Below are positions 34,120 to 43,187 of a stretch of 64,000 nt of DNA, in pieces. The position numbers and the translations under genes were made by a program. Under the pieces are notes generated by a model. The model searched no databases. It was not told the origin of the DNA and saw nothing but the letters and a program-made list of their open reading frames with translations. Location of the stretch: NCBI GenBank assembly GCA_001632435.1, contig KV423936.1, forward strand, positions 124,001 to 188,000, given 5' to 3'. Source of the DNA: Calocera cornea HHB12733 (taxonomy: Eukaryota > Basidiomycota > Dacrymycetes > Dacrymycetales > Dacrymycetaceae). Numbering within the stretch: the stretch's first letter is position 1; each line of letters begins with the position of its first letter.

Positions 34120-34331
34120 TTACTCCACCAAGATAAGTCGGGAACAGCTAGTTGTGCAGAGGACTGGCAGTCTACTCTGCTTCGTCGTCGTTGAGAGCAA
34201 GGGTCATTAGCCCGGAGGTGCGCTGCGACGCTGTGGCGTTCCTTCTGTCAATAATTGCCTCCGAGTTCACCCTCTGCCAATTTCGTCGCGCGTCTGTGTC
34301 GTCCCAATCCCGCTGCTCGCCGTCCGTGGCA

Positions 34332-36125
34332 ATGGCGAACCTGCCGGCGCGCTTTCTCCGCTTCCCTTCCACAGGCAACCTCCAGCACCCACTATGTACA
34401 AGGGGCATCTCCACAAGCTCCACGAGGCTCGGGAACGGGTTGGTGAAGAGTAAGAAGAAACAGGGCGGGGATCGAGTCCTGCCTCGAGATCAGTACGGCG
34501 CGCGGGTGTCCGTCGTTCACGCATATAGGCAGAACAAGTTGAAAGACAAAGTCCCAATAAAAAGGAGATTCCCGGCAAGTAGAGATCCGCCTCTGACGCT
34601 GTCGAGTCGTCTGACCGCCTGGTAGAAACCGCTCGATTACTCAGAGCTGGACCCCGAGTTCTACGACGACAGACCCGTGTCACTTGAGTTAGAGGACTTT
34701 GTGCCTGTGCGTGCGCACTTTGAGATCGTCTGAGCGCCCCTCTGACAAGGACTCAGGAGAACGTCTTCACCGCACACCTCGGCGAACCACTAGCATATAC
34801 TCGCCAGGCTTTGGCGGCCTTCAAGGCGTTTGGGCAGCCGAGCAGTAGCAAGTGGAATGTATGTCTGTCCCAGTCATGCCTTTCTGCAGCAATGCTGATT
34901 CCACGCAGTCTCAAGCGTTCTCCCAACCTTTCTCGGTCGTTCGGGATTCAACGGTCAAGCTGTTGACCGAGCTGAATGTGCGGAGCCAACAAGTGCGGGA
35001 CCAGCCTGCGCCTAATGGCCTTATCCTGCGTGCGTTGAGCGACTCACGGTCTGCGATCAACACGCTAATTCCAGCTCAGACGGAAGCTCCGGATGTGGAA
35101 AGAGTACGCTGTTAATGCAGGCGGTCAGCCATTGTTTGGCGAATGGATGGATCGTGCTATACGTCCCGAGAGGGATAGACCTTGTGACCAGCTCGTCCCG
35201 GTACGAGTACGACGCGCGGACGAAGCTCTTCAACCTATCCGCGGCCTCCCACGCTATGATAAAGAGCATGCTGGCTGTGAACGGCGGAGCTCTGAAGAAG
35301 ATACAGGCGGACCAGGATATCGTGTATGGCGACAAGGAGCAGGTCTTCGAGGCTGGAGGGGACCTAGCCAAGTTTGCAGAGGCTGCGCTCCAGGATGACA
35401 CCGCGAACCACGCTGCGGCTCTGGATGCCCTGGTGGGGCAGCTGGGGAGGCAGACAGAGTGCGTGCTTCTAGAAAGCCCAGTCCTCCGGTTCTCACCTCC
35501 GGGAAAGGATCCCTGTTCTATTGGCTGCTGACGACTATCAATGCCTGTACGTGCAGTCAATGTATCGGGACCAGCAGTACATCCCGATCTGGGCGTACCA
35601 TTTATCGTTGCCGCGGCTGCTTTTGGAGTATGCCATTGGCACCCGACCCCTGGTGAGCACTTTCCATGTGCAGCGCAAACCTAAATCTTACGTTGAATCC
35701 TCTTCAGAAGCGTGGTTTGGTTCTCGGCGCCCTTGGGCCCCTGCACACAAACTTTGCCGCGCCGGTGCCGCTGCGGGAAGCGATCGGCGCCGAGATCTCC
35801 TGGAAGGCTGCGGTAGATGGGCCCTTTGCAGTGCGCCACCAGGCGCATGTGCACTACTCGCAGGGCCTGCAAGGCTTTGCGATGCCCGCGCAGCTCGAGG
35901 TGGAGGCGGCGAAGGGATGGTACCATATGATGACCCGCGGCGGCGTGCTGCACACGCGTAAGTGGCGTCCCACTCCCTGCAGTCACACTGCGGGTTCCCA
36001 CAGGACGGCTGGGCTGACCACATCCTCATGCAGGGCCGAGTGATGACTTCTTCCTCGCCAAGTACACAGAAGCGAGCGGGAACGCGCGCGAATTCGGAAG
36101 GGCGATGCTGAGCACTTTGCAGTAA
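34332..36125 (+). CDS. RSM23: Mitochondrial small-subunit ribosomal protein mS29 (DAP3/Rsm23), 465 aa
   Basis: Eight exons: 34332-34578, 34645-34706, 34757-34858, 34909-35029, 35080-35458, 35508-35652, 35708-35957 and 36034-36125. The N-terminus (MANLPARFLRFPSTG...RGISTSSTRL) is basic and hydroxylated like a mitochondrial presequence, followed by a Lys-rich linker. A P-loop GSSGCGKSTLL (about 178-188) and a Walker-B-like IPVLLAADDY are the DAP3 GTP/ATP-binding core; AYHLSLPRLLLEY and KRGLVLGALG follow, and the C-terminus is DDFFLAKYTEASGNAREF. Established role: GTPase-like protein of the mitoribosomal small subunit. The first intron's donor (gtagag at 34579) is the least certain splice, chos en because it restores KLDPEFYDD. 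Confidence 0.88.
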
Positions 36126-36845
36126 CCGAGCAGCTGCCGTTGGGAATGCGAGTAGTGCACGGTCGTGCCGAGATACGGTACAATACAGCACTGTAATAGG
36201 GCGGGGGGTGGGCCGAGCCCGGCAGCCCGGGAGAATACAGCGTGTCCAAACTGCGCGGCGTGCAGCTGCCGCGTGCAACGTGCTTGGGACACGACCCAGA
36301 GCGCCAGGCCGACCTTACCGGGTGACAGGACCGCAGTCGGCTGATCCGCCCGCAGACGTGGACGTGGGGTGTGGACGCCTCCGCCCAGGCGGGGCCAGGC
36401 ACACCTCCTGAAACTGGCTGCATCTTCCGCCCCCAGCCCCTTTCAGTCCCGACAGGCACGGCGCGTCGTACACCCCAAGCCGGACTCCAGTGCGCAAAGG
36501 GAAACGCATGGATCAACCACAACGGGTCTCGGGCGGGGGCGATGACCTGCCCGGCCCTGCTCCCCCGCTGTGACGCGGCACACGGCACACGGCACGCCGG
36601 GCAGTGGGACCCAACACGCACGAGACATTTTCTGGACGCGGCTCACGGGCTCGGCAGAAGACCGCAAGGCGGCGAGTGTGAGTACCGTACCGTGCCGTAC
36701 TGTACAATGACAGTACTTTGACTACGGGAGCGCCGCCCCTCCGTCCGGGTGCTCGAGGCGTCTCAGTCTGTGACAGCCGGTCAGGTGCACCCCCGTGGCC
36801 GCGTGGCCCCGGAAGACGGGGCGTTCCGCGGGCTTCCGTTTCCCA

Positions 36846-36875
36846 CAGTGTCAGTGTCAGTGTCAGTGTCAGTGT
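36846..36875 (+). repeat. (CAGTGT)5 hexanucleotide microsatellite
   Basis: Five uninterrupted copies of CAGTGT lie about 310 bp upstream of the metallothionein start codon. This is a simple repeat, possibly variable between strains; any role in regulation is a guess. Confidence 0.85.
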
Positions 36876-37035
36876 GCGGCACGCGCAGGATCCACACGTG
36901 CCAGGCCCAAACGGGCAGCCTGCCACCTCCCCCCACCCCACCCCTAGCCCCTCACCCACACCATGCCGGGAAAGGCCACCCCGGCCCGGCGGTGTTGCTG
37001 CTTGCTGGCTGCAGTACGAATATGGGAGCTGGAGA

Positions 37036-37051
37036 GGGGGGGGGGGGGGGG
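37036..37051 (+). repeat. Poly-G run (16 G) in metallothionein promoter
   Basis: A run of 16 G lies about 28 bp upstream of the TATA box. Length may be imprecise in assemblies. Such tracts can exclude nucleosomes or form G-quadruplex-like structures with the nearby second G run (37071-37077). Confidence 0.75.
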
Positions 37052-37078
37052 AGCAGATAACGGGTTTCGTGGGGGGGA

Positions 37079-37084
37079 TATAAA
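37079..37084 (+). promoter_or_regulatory. TATA box of the metallothionein gene
   Basis: TATAAA sits 97 bp upstream of the ATG at 37181, a usual distance for an inducible fungal gene with a short 5' UTR. It is one of the clearest TATA boxes noticed in this window, where most genes seem TATA-less. Confidence 0.65.
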
Positions 37085-37180
37085 CCCCTGCATGGCCGCG
37101 GGGCGCCCTCCATCGACGACTTACCACTTCGCTTGACTGCCCAACCAACCAACCGAACCGAACACAGTACAGTACATCCA

Positions 37181-37442
37181 ATGGCTGTAAGCCCCCTCTC
37201 CTCTCCTATGATGAAGGGCAGACATGTCAACGCTGACGCTGACGCTGACGGGCAGGCCACCGCCCAGACCGTCACTGCCACCCCCGTGAACTCCGGCTCG
37301 TGCGCGGCGGGCGCGTGCACCTGCGCGTGCGACAGCTGCAAGCAGGCGTGCCAGTGCAGCGTACGCCGCTCTCCCCCCCCTCGCGCGTGATCCTTGCTAA
37401 CGGGCACCGGGCGCTGGGCAGACCGACGCGTGCAAGTGCTGA
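37181..37442 (+). CDS. Metallothionein, 43 aa, nine Cys
   Basis: Three tiny exons: 37181-37186 (ATG GCT), 37256-37360 and 37422-37442. The spliced protein has a short Thr-rich N-terminus (MAATAQTVTATPVNSGS) and then a Cys array CAAGACTCACDSCKQACQC plus STDACKC: nine Cys with CTC, CAC, CQC and CKC pairs and no aromatic residues. This is the hallmark of a metallothionein, a cytosolic chelator of Cu(I), Zn or Cd. The first intron leaves only two codons in exon 1, and the last exon is 21 nt, so ORF-based tools would miss the gene. Both introns have canonical ends (gtaagc...gcag; gtacgc...gcag). A TATA box and a repeat-rich promoter lie upstream. Metal inducibility is inferred. Confidence 0.85.
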
Positions 37443-38058
37443 GCACCGCACTCCGCCGCCTCCTGGCCGTACGAGAGCAGGGGTGACGGGCGCCGCCCGG
37501 TCGTCGGTTGTTCACAAGCAGACTCAGTTGCGTAGGGATGTCGGTGTCGGTGTATGTGACGGGCAGGGGAGTGGGGCAAGTGCGCGGATGAAGTGCACGT
37601 CCCCGGAGTGGAGTTGACTATGATATGCCATTGTTGTACCACGCTGGAGTGTGTGTGTGTGCGGAAGCAATCGCCGCCCCTGTGCGAAACCGTTGGGCAC
37701 ACAGCGCACGCCTCGCCGCCGTCCAAAGTGCGCCCGCGAGCTGGTAGCGGGCGGTGGGCGGCCCCGTTCGGCGGGCGTTGGAGGGCAGTCGCGTGCGCCG
37801 ATCGGGGGGCACGGGCGGAGGGCGGGACTGGGGCGGTACGCGATGCTGTGAAGAAGGGGAGTGCCTTTCATGAGCGGGGGCATTTCGGTGGGGCCACGTG
37901 TGCACCGCCACTGGGGGGTCGCCTGCAAAAGCGGACATGACGCGTACTGTAGCGCACCGTCGGCGGCGGTCGCTCTTGCCTGCGCACGCTCAGCACGCTC
38001 TGCACGCTCGCCCCTGCTCTCTTCCCCAACGGCTCGTCGCCCACCCGCCCCAACGACA
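37443..38058. other. Intergenic: metallothionein 3' flank and promoter of VPS9 gene
   Basis: These 616 bp have no supported gene. The frame of the VPS9 gene is open upstream of its chosen ATG from 37861, but that part reads as Ser/Arg/Ala-rich low complexity and ends in a CT-rich leader, so it is treated as 5' UTR. Confidence 0.45.
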
Positions 38059-41000
38059 ATGTCGATCGGGGCCGCGTCTGGCCCGCCCATGCCGTCGAAG
38101 GAGGCGCTCCCCGCGCACCCGCTGCTCTCCCCCGCCCCGTCCCACCCGGCCACGCCCTCCCTCGCCGCATCGACTCCCCCGAAATACGTGCCCTACACCC
38201 CGCGCCACCGCCCAGTCGCCTCCACGTCGACCGCCTCCGCCCTCACGAGCACGAACAACGCCACGGGCAGCCCGACCAGCTCGGGCGCGGCGGGCGGGGC
38301 CACCCGGGAGCTGCAGCGGCAGAACATGAAGAGCGAGGTGCAGGGGTTGGGCCTCAGCGGGGACAGCGCAGGCTGGGGCATGCTCGATCGCCTCAGCAGC
38401 CTCGCCGCGGCCGACGAGGAGTGGGAGGAGGTATGGGGCGTCCTCACCCTCGGTCACGTGCGTCCTTCTCTCCCCGCCCATCGCACTTTGGCTGACGGGT
38501 GGCGTGTGCTGCAGGCGACGCTGTTGCTCCCCCGCGAGCCGCTCCCCAACAGCGACATCACCCCCGAGCTCGTCCGGGACCACATCGTCTTCCTCCCCCC
38601 GCCCACCGCCTCCCCGACGCCCCTCGTCACCCTCGCCGGCCTCCGCGGCGTCGTACACACCCCCCACCTCACCTTCCGCTCCTCCCTCCCGACCGACTCG
38701 ACCCAGTTCACCAACCTCATCGCCCCCCTCACCCGCGCCCAGACACTCCACAGCCTGGCCCCCTTGCCGCACCAGACAGTCCCAGACCTCCCGGTGCCCT
38801 ACCCGACCTTCACCCTCTCCGGCGGCCCCACCCCCGTCCCCCTCCCCCCGCGCCCGTCCCTCGTGCCCCCGCCCCTGCCCACACGGCCAAAGCCAGCCGC
38901 GCACACGAACCGGCTCGTCAGCCTCCCCTTCGCCTCCCTCTTCGCGTCCAAGTCCCCCGCCCCGACCCCCACCGTGCCCGCCCCGACCCCCGCAGCACAC
39001 TCGGCCCCGGCGTCTCCCTCCCCCGCCGGGAGCGGCACCGGCCTCGGCACCGGCCCAGCGGCAGCAGCAGCGGCCGAAGGGCCGACCATCGCCGTCTGGC
39101 CGGTGGACCACGTCCTCCGCACCCGCGACATCTCGCGCGACATGGGCCGCGCCGTGCGCGCCGAGATCAAGTGCGCGCTGGCCGGCCTCCCCAGCTGGCT
39201 CCCAGACCGCGTGACCACATTCGTCGCGCCCTACCTGCCCGTCGTCAAGCCGGCCAAGCCGAGCAAGCTGCGCACCTCCCTCGCGGGCCCGCCCAGCCCC
39301 GCGCCCGAAGCCGCCCCGAGCTCGGACGCGTTCCAGGCGTTCTACGCCGCGGTCGCGAGCGACTTGCAGCTGTACTACGAGCACTCGAGCAGCCCTACCG
39401 GCTCCCTCCTCCTGCGCAGGGGGAGCAAGGAGCTCGAGCGGGACAAGCCCCAGTCCCAGGCCCGCGCGGAAGACGACCCAGAGCCAGACGAAAAGTCCCT
39501 CCTTACCACGTCCTCCTCCGACCCCTCCACCTCGGCCCGCACAACACTAGACAGGATCGAGTCCCTCGTCTGTACGCTCCTGTTCGACCGCCTCTTCCGC
39601 CCCGCCGACTCGGACGACGAGCGGCACGACGAGGCGCTCGCGAGCCGGATCGCCGCGCTGAACATGCTCGATTTGGGCCTCGAGCATCTGGGCGTCGACG
39701 TCATTGGCAGCGACGGCGGGAGCGGCGAGCGGGGCGTCGAGGATGTGGTCAGGGCCTGTGGGCAGGGTAAGGCGCTCCAACGCTCGGGAACCCTGATTGT
39801 AGCGTGCTGAGCCCGGCCTCTGTCTGTAGAACTGCAGAAACTCGTCCACCACCAAGCACCAAAGGACAAGGCAGCCATCCTCGTCTCGGCCCACAAGCTC
39901 GTCGCGGACGGACTCGCCCGCCTCCCGCCCCTCCGACTCCGCCCCGAGCCAGAGATGGAGGAGACGACCGCTCGCCCAGCTTTGCTGCCTGAGGTCGCGC
40001 AGGAGCAGGAGCACGCGGGGGACCTCACGGCCCGCCCGAACGGGTTCGGGAGCAAGCAGGAGCAGGAGCAGGAGCTGCAGCAGGAGCAGGAGCTGCAGGA
40101 GCACGTGAACGGGCATGTCGTGCATGGGCATGGCAGCTCGATGGAGGAGGAGCTCGAGCTCGCCCAGCAGGAGAGCGTCACCGGCGCTACATCTGGGATT
40201 GGGGCTGGGGCTGGGGACCAGGAGGGCGGGCAGGAGGTCATGGTCCGCACGCCCCCGCCTGTTCCTACCCTGCAATTCCCGCCCGACCGTGTCGGGGATG
40301 CCCAGCCGCCTGCCGAAGCACCTGAGCAGGAGCACCCGCACCCACACCCGCACCAGCACCCCCCGCCCCTGCCCCCGCGGCATCACTCCCCCTCCCCCGC
40401 GCGCTCCTCCCTCGCCTCGGCCTCGGCCCACTCCTCCCCCGCGCCCCAAGCGACCGCCGCGGCGGACCTGATGCTCCCGCTCATCATCTTCGCCGTGGTC
40501 AAGTCGAACCCTGCGCAGCTGGTCAGCCACCTGCTGTACGTGCAGCGGTACCGCGACTCGTCCGTCGGCGGGGAGGAGAACTACTGCTTGATCAACCTCA
40601 GCGCCGTCGTCGAGTTCTTGGAGCATGTCGATCTGGGCGTGCTGGGCCTTGGCGGCCAGGACAAGGTGCTCAGGTACGCCCTTGTCGTCGTTGTCAGTCA
40701 TGCGAGAGGCACTGATATCATGGTGTTGTACTGTAGTATTGATGACCTCACGCCGATCCCGCTCATCCGCTCGCCCCAAGCGCAAGCGCAGGCCGAAGCG
40801 GTCGAGAACATGGGCGGCCGCCTGCGGGGCACCGTCAACCAAGTGGGCGAGCTGGCCGCCTCGACGAACAAGGTCATCTCCGGCGTCGTCGACTCGTCCT
40901 TCTCTGCCCTGCGCGGGCTGCTGAGCCAGGGCCCTCTGTCCGCCGAGCCGATCTCGCCGGCGGACGATCTCGCCAAGATCGCACCGTGGAACGCGAGCCG

Positions 41001-41805
41001 GCCGGGCTTTGGCCTGCTCAGGCGCGCAAGCGGCTTCTCGATCGCTAGCATGGCTGCGAGCTTGCCGGGCGGGCACGGGCGCACGCGCAGCATGCATGGC
41101 CGGGAGGAGGAGGATGACGAGGAGGGCGGCCGCCCGCTTGTCAACGTCAGTTCCCGCCCTAACTCGATCCGCGAGGAGATCGAGACGGAGAGCGAGGAGG
41201 GGGAGGAGGGCTCGGAGGACGAGACGACCGGCACGTCCGGCCAGACGGAGGAAGAGGACGAAGCGGAGGACGAGGACGAGGAGCGCGAGCGCGGCTACCG
41301 GAGCGACGTGCGCAGCGTACGGAGCTTCAGCAGCATGATGTCCCGCGAGAGCAGGGAGCGCGACGAGCGCCGCGAGAGGATGAGCATACACGATCGTCTG
41401 GCGAGCATGGCCGCCGGCCGGTTCAACACCAAGGGCGCTGCCGCCGCCGCCGCCGGGCAGGGCCAGCCGGAAGGCTCGCGCAGGCAGACAGCGTCCCCGC
41501 CCCGCTCAAGGCGCACCTCGCTCTTATCGCCCACGCTGCCGTCGGGGTACGCCCACCCCCCGGCCTCCGACTCCCGCTCGCCCTCCCCGCGCGAGCAGTC
41601 CCCCGCCCGCGCCTCGCCCGCTTCCGCACTCGCTGCGCCTCTGCCCCCTCCCGTGCCCATATCGATCCCCAAGGTCGCCGGGCCCAACACGCGGTTCATG
41701 ACGTGCAGCCCGGACGAGCTGAGGCTCAGCGAGATCGGCGAGCTGCTCAGGGAGTACAGGCGCGTTGTTGGGGCGCTGCACGAGGCGGGCGGATTCGACG
41801 AGTGA
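38059..41805 (+). CDS. VPS9-domain Rab5-family guanine nucleotide exchange factor, about 1187 aa
   Basis: Exons 38059-38457, 38515-39766, 39830-40673 and 40737-41805. The first intron (38458-38514) is 57 nt, in frame and stop-free, so it could also be retained. The N-terminus and centre are Pro/Ser-rich and disordered. The VPS9 core is split: SDAFQAFYAAVASDLQLYY and LDRIESLVCTLLFDRLF (about 400-500), then, after an inserted acidic/Gln-rich loop, DLMLPLIIFAVVKSNPAQLVSHL, YCLINLSAVVEFLEHVDL and IDDLTPIPL (about 760-860). The D..LP...V..N...L...L.Y pattern and the Y..xN..A...F motif are VPS9 signatures. The tail has a long acidic run and phosphorylatable Ser clusters. Established role: activates Rab5/Vps21 on endosomes. 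The roughly 200-residue insert inside the domain is unusual. Confidence 0.82.
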
Positions 41806-42141
41806 ACGACACGGATACGTACATTTGTCGGTCTCGTGGGATGTGGGAGTGGGGATGGTGGGGGGTTGAGTTTTGTTGCATGCAAATGTTCATAGCCCTT
41901 CACACACCCGCATGGTTATGCAGCACCGCACTTTGACAGTTTTTAATGGTATACCACGTATGTGCATACATCCGTCGCGGCCAGTCGTGAAGAACATGAC
42001 TGCGCAACAAAGCTGTCGACACGCGGTAGAGATGGAGTTCATGAGAACACATGCATTGCGCAGACATAGAAGCATAGCATGATACACCGCGTCGCCGCCC
42101 CTGTCAGACCAGAGCCACAGCCCATACTAAGCCACGCCCAT
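41806..42141. other. Intergenic between convergent VPS9 and eL37 genes
   Basis: This 336-bp tail-to-tail spacer has no ORF of note. It should carry both 3' UTRs. Confidence 0.5.
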
Positions 42142-42830
42142 CTACTCAGACGCCGGCTTGACCTTCTTCTTCGCGATGGTGTTCTCCCTGCACACGCCAC
42201 GTTAAATAAACATATTCTGAAATTGGAGGATATGTGGTAGGGGACGCACCTGAAGCCGTTCTTGAACCGCCTGCTGACCTCCTTGAGGTAGCGCATGCGG
42301 CCCGTGCCGGTCGTCTTTCTCCTCTTGGCCTTCTGGCCCCACTCGTACGAGCGGATCTTGGCCGAGGGGTAGCCGCAGGAGGCGCAGGCTGAACGACGGC
42401 AAAGCCATGGTCAGCAAGGTGGGATGGAGAGACGGGAGGGGGAGGGGACGCACTCTTGTGCTGCCTGTGGAACGCACGGTTCCCGCACCGCCGGCAGAGC
42501 GTGTGCGACTTTGTGTGCCGCTTACCGAAGGAGGAGGTACCCTTGGACTAGAGAAGGCGGTCAGTGTATGCTCTGAAGCTGCGGTGCGCGGGGCTGGTTG
42601 TGGGTAGAGAGCGGATGGCGGACGACACGGTGGTCCGGGCGGGGCGTGCGACGGGGCAGAGGTGAGCAGCCGTTGAAAATGCACGAGCAGACTGCCGTGG
42701 ACCGTCTGCCCGACAGCACAATCCTCACGCCCATGCAAAGCACCCCTCCACTCCGCCCATCCACAGCCTTGCAACGCCCAGCCATCCCACTCTCCGCGCC
42801 GCACACCGGCCCCAGAGAGGTGCTCACCAT
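42142..42830 (-). CDS. RPL37: 60S ribosomal protein eL37 (RPL37), 93 aa
   Basis: Four exons on the minus strand: 42830-42828 (the ATG alone), 42547-42454, 42388-42250 and 42187-42142. The protein reads [18 protein letters not shown], then the zinc-ribbon CRRCG...CASCG (four Cys), [18 protein letters not shown], and ends [14 protein letters not shown]. This is a full-length eL37. The start codon is the last triplet of exon 1, right before gtgagc; the 280-nt first intron is the longest in the window and probably holds regulatory sequence, as in many ribosomal protein genes. The alternative, that translation starts elsewhere, is unlikely because no ATG lies in frame at the start of exon 2. Confidence 0.92.
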
Positions 42831-43187
42831 CCTTGGGTATTTTGTCGCTGTCGAAGTGTCGTGTCGTACGCAGCGGTCTTCGCCTCCTTGGGTACGGCCC
42901 CTCGCACTTTCGAATTGCCCCCGGGAGGGTGCCTCCGCCACGGCGTGCGCTGTACAGTACTTCAGGGCGGGCCCTCCCCACAGCCGCAGTGGCGGTGCTG
43001 CCGACGCGTGATCGCGAACGTGCGGGAAGACCCGGCACGTGATGTGTGGTGTGTCGCGTCTGCGGGTCGGTGTGCCGCGTGTGCCGGGATGGGTTGACCT
43101 CGTGCGGCGACCGCAACACGCATTTCGACAGCTTGCTCTTGCACTTCGACGGCGACCACAGCCTTGACGCCGACGCCGACAGTCACT
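42831..43187. promoter_or_regulatory. Divergent promoter region between eL37 and kinesin-14
   Basis: This is a 357-bp region between two start codons on opposite strands. It is GC-rich without a TATA box. No ORF is supported. It should contain ribosomal-protein promoter elements, but I recognise none with certainty. Confidence 0.5.

Larger units (their letters stand above)
36126..37180. other. Intergenic: mS29 3' flank and metallothionein promoter region
   Basis: This 1.05-kb spacer has no convincing ORF. It holds five CAGTGT hexamers in a row, a 16-G run and a TATA box (each listed). Two CCCCT stress-response-like pentamers lie at about 36940-36955 and another abuts the TATA box (CCCCTG at about 37085). 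The sequence is GC-rich with strand-biased C/G runs. Confidence 0.5.

Noticed and set aside
39547..41391. 614-codon minus-strand ORF opposite the VPS9 gene (and a 464-codon one at 37990-39384)
   Set aside because: GC-rich coding DNA commonly keeps the antisense frame open. Composition is unstructured (Ala/Arg/Leu/Val runs), there is no motif, and the plus strand has a clear VPS9 domain.
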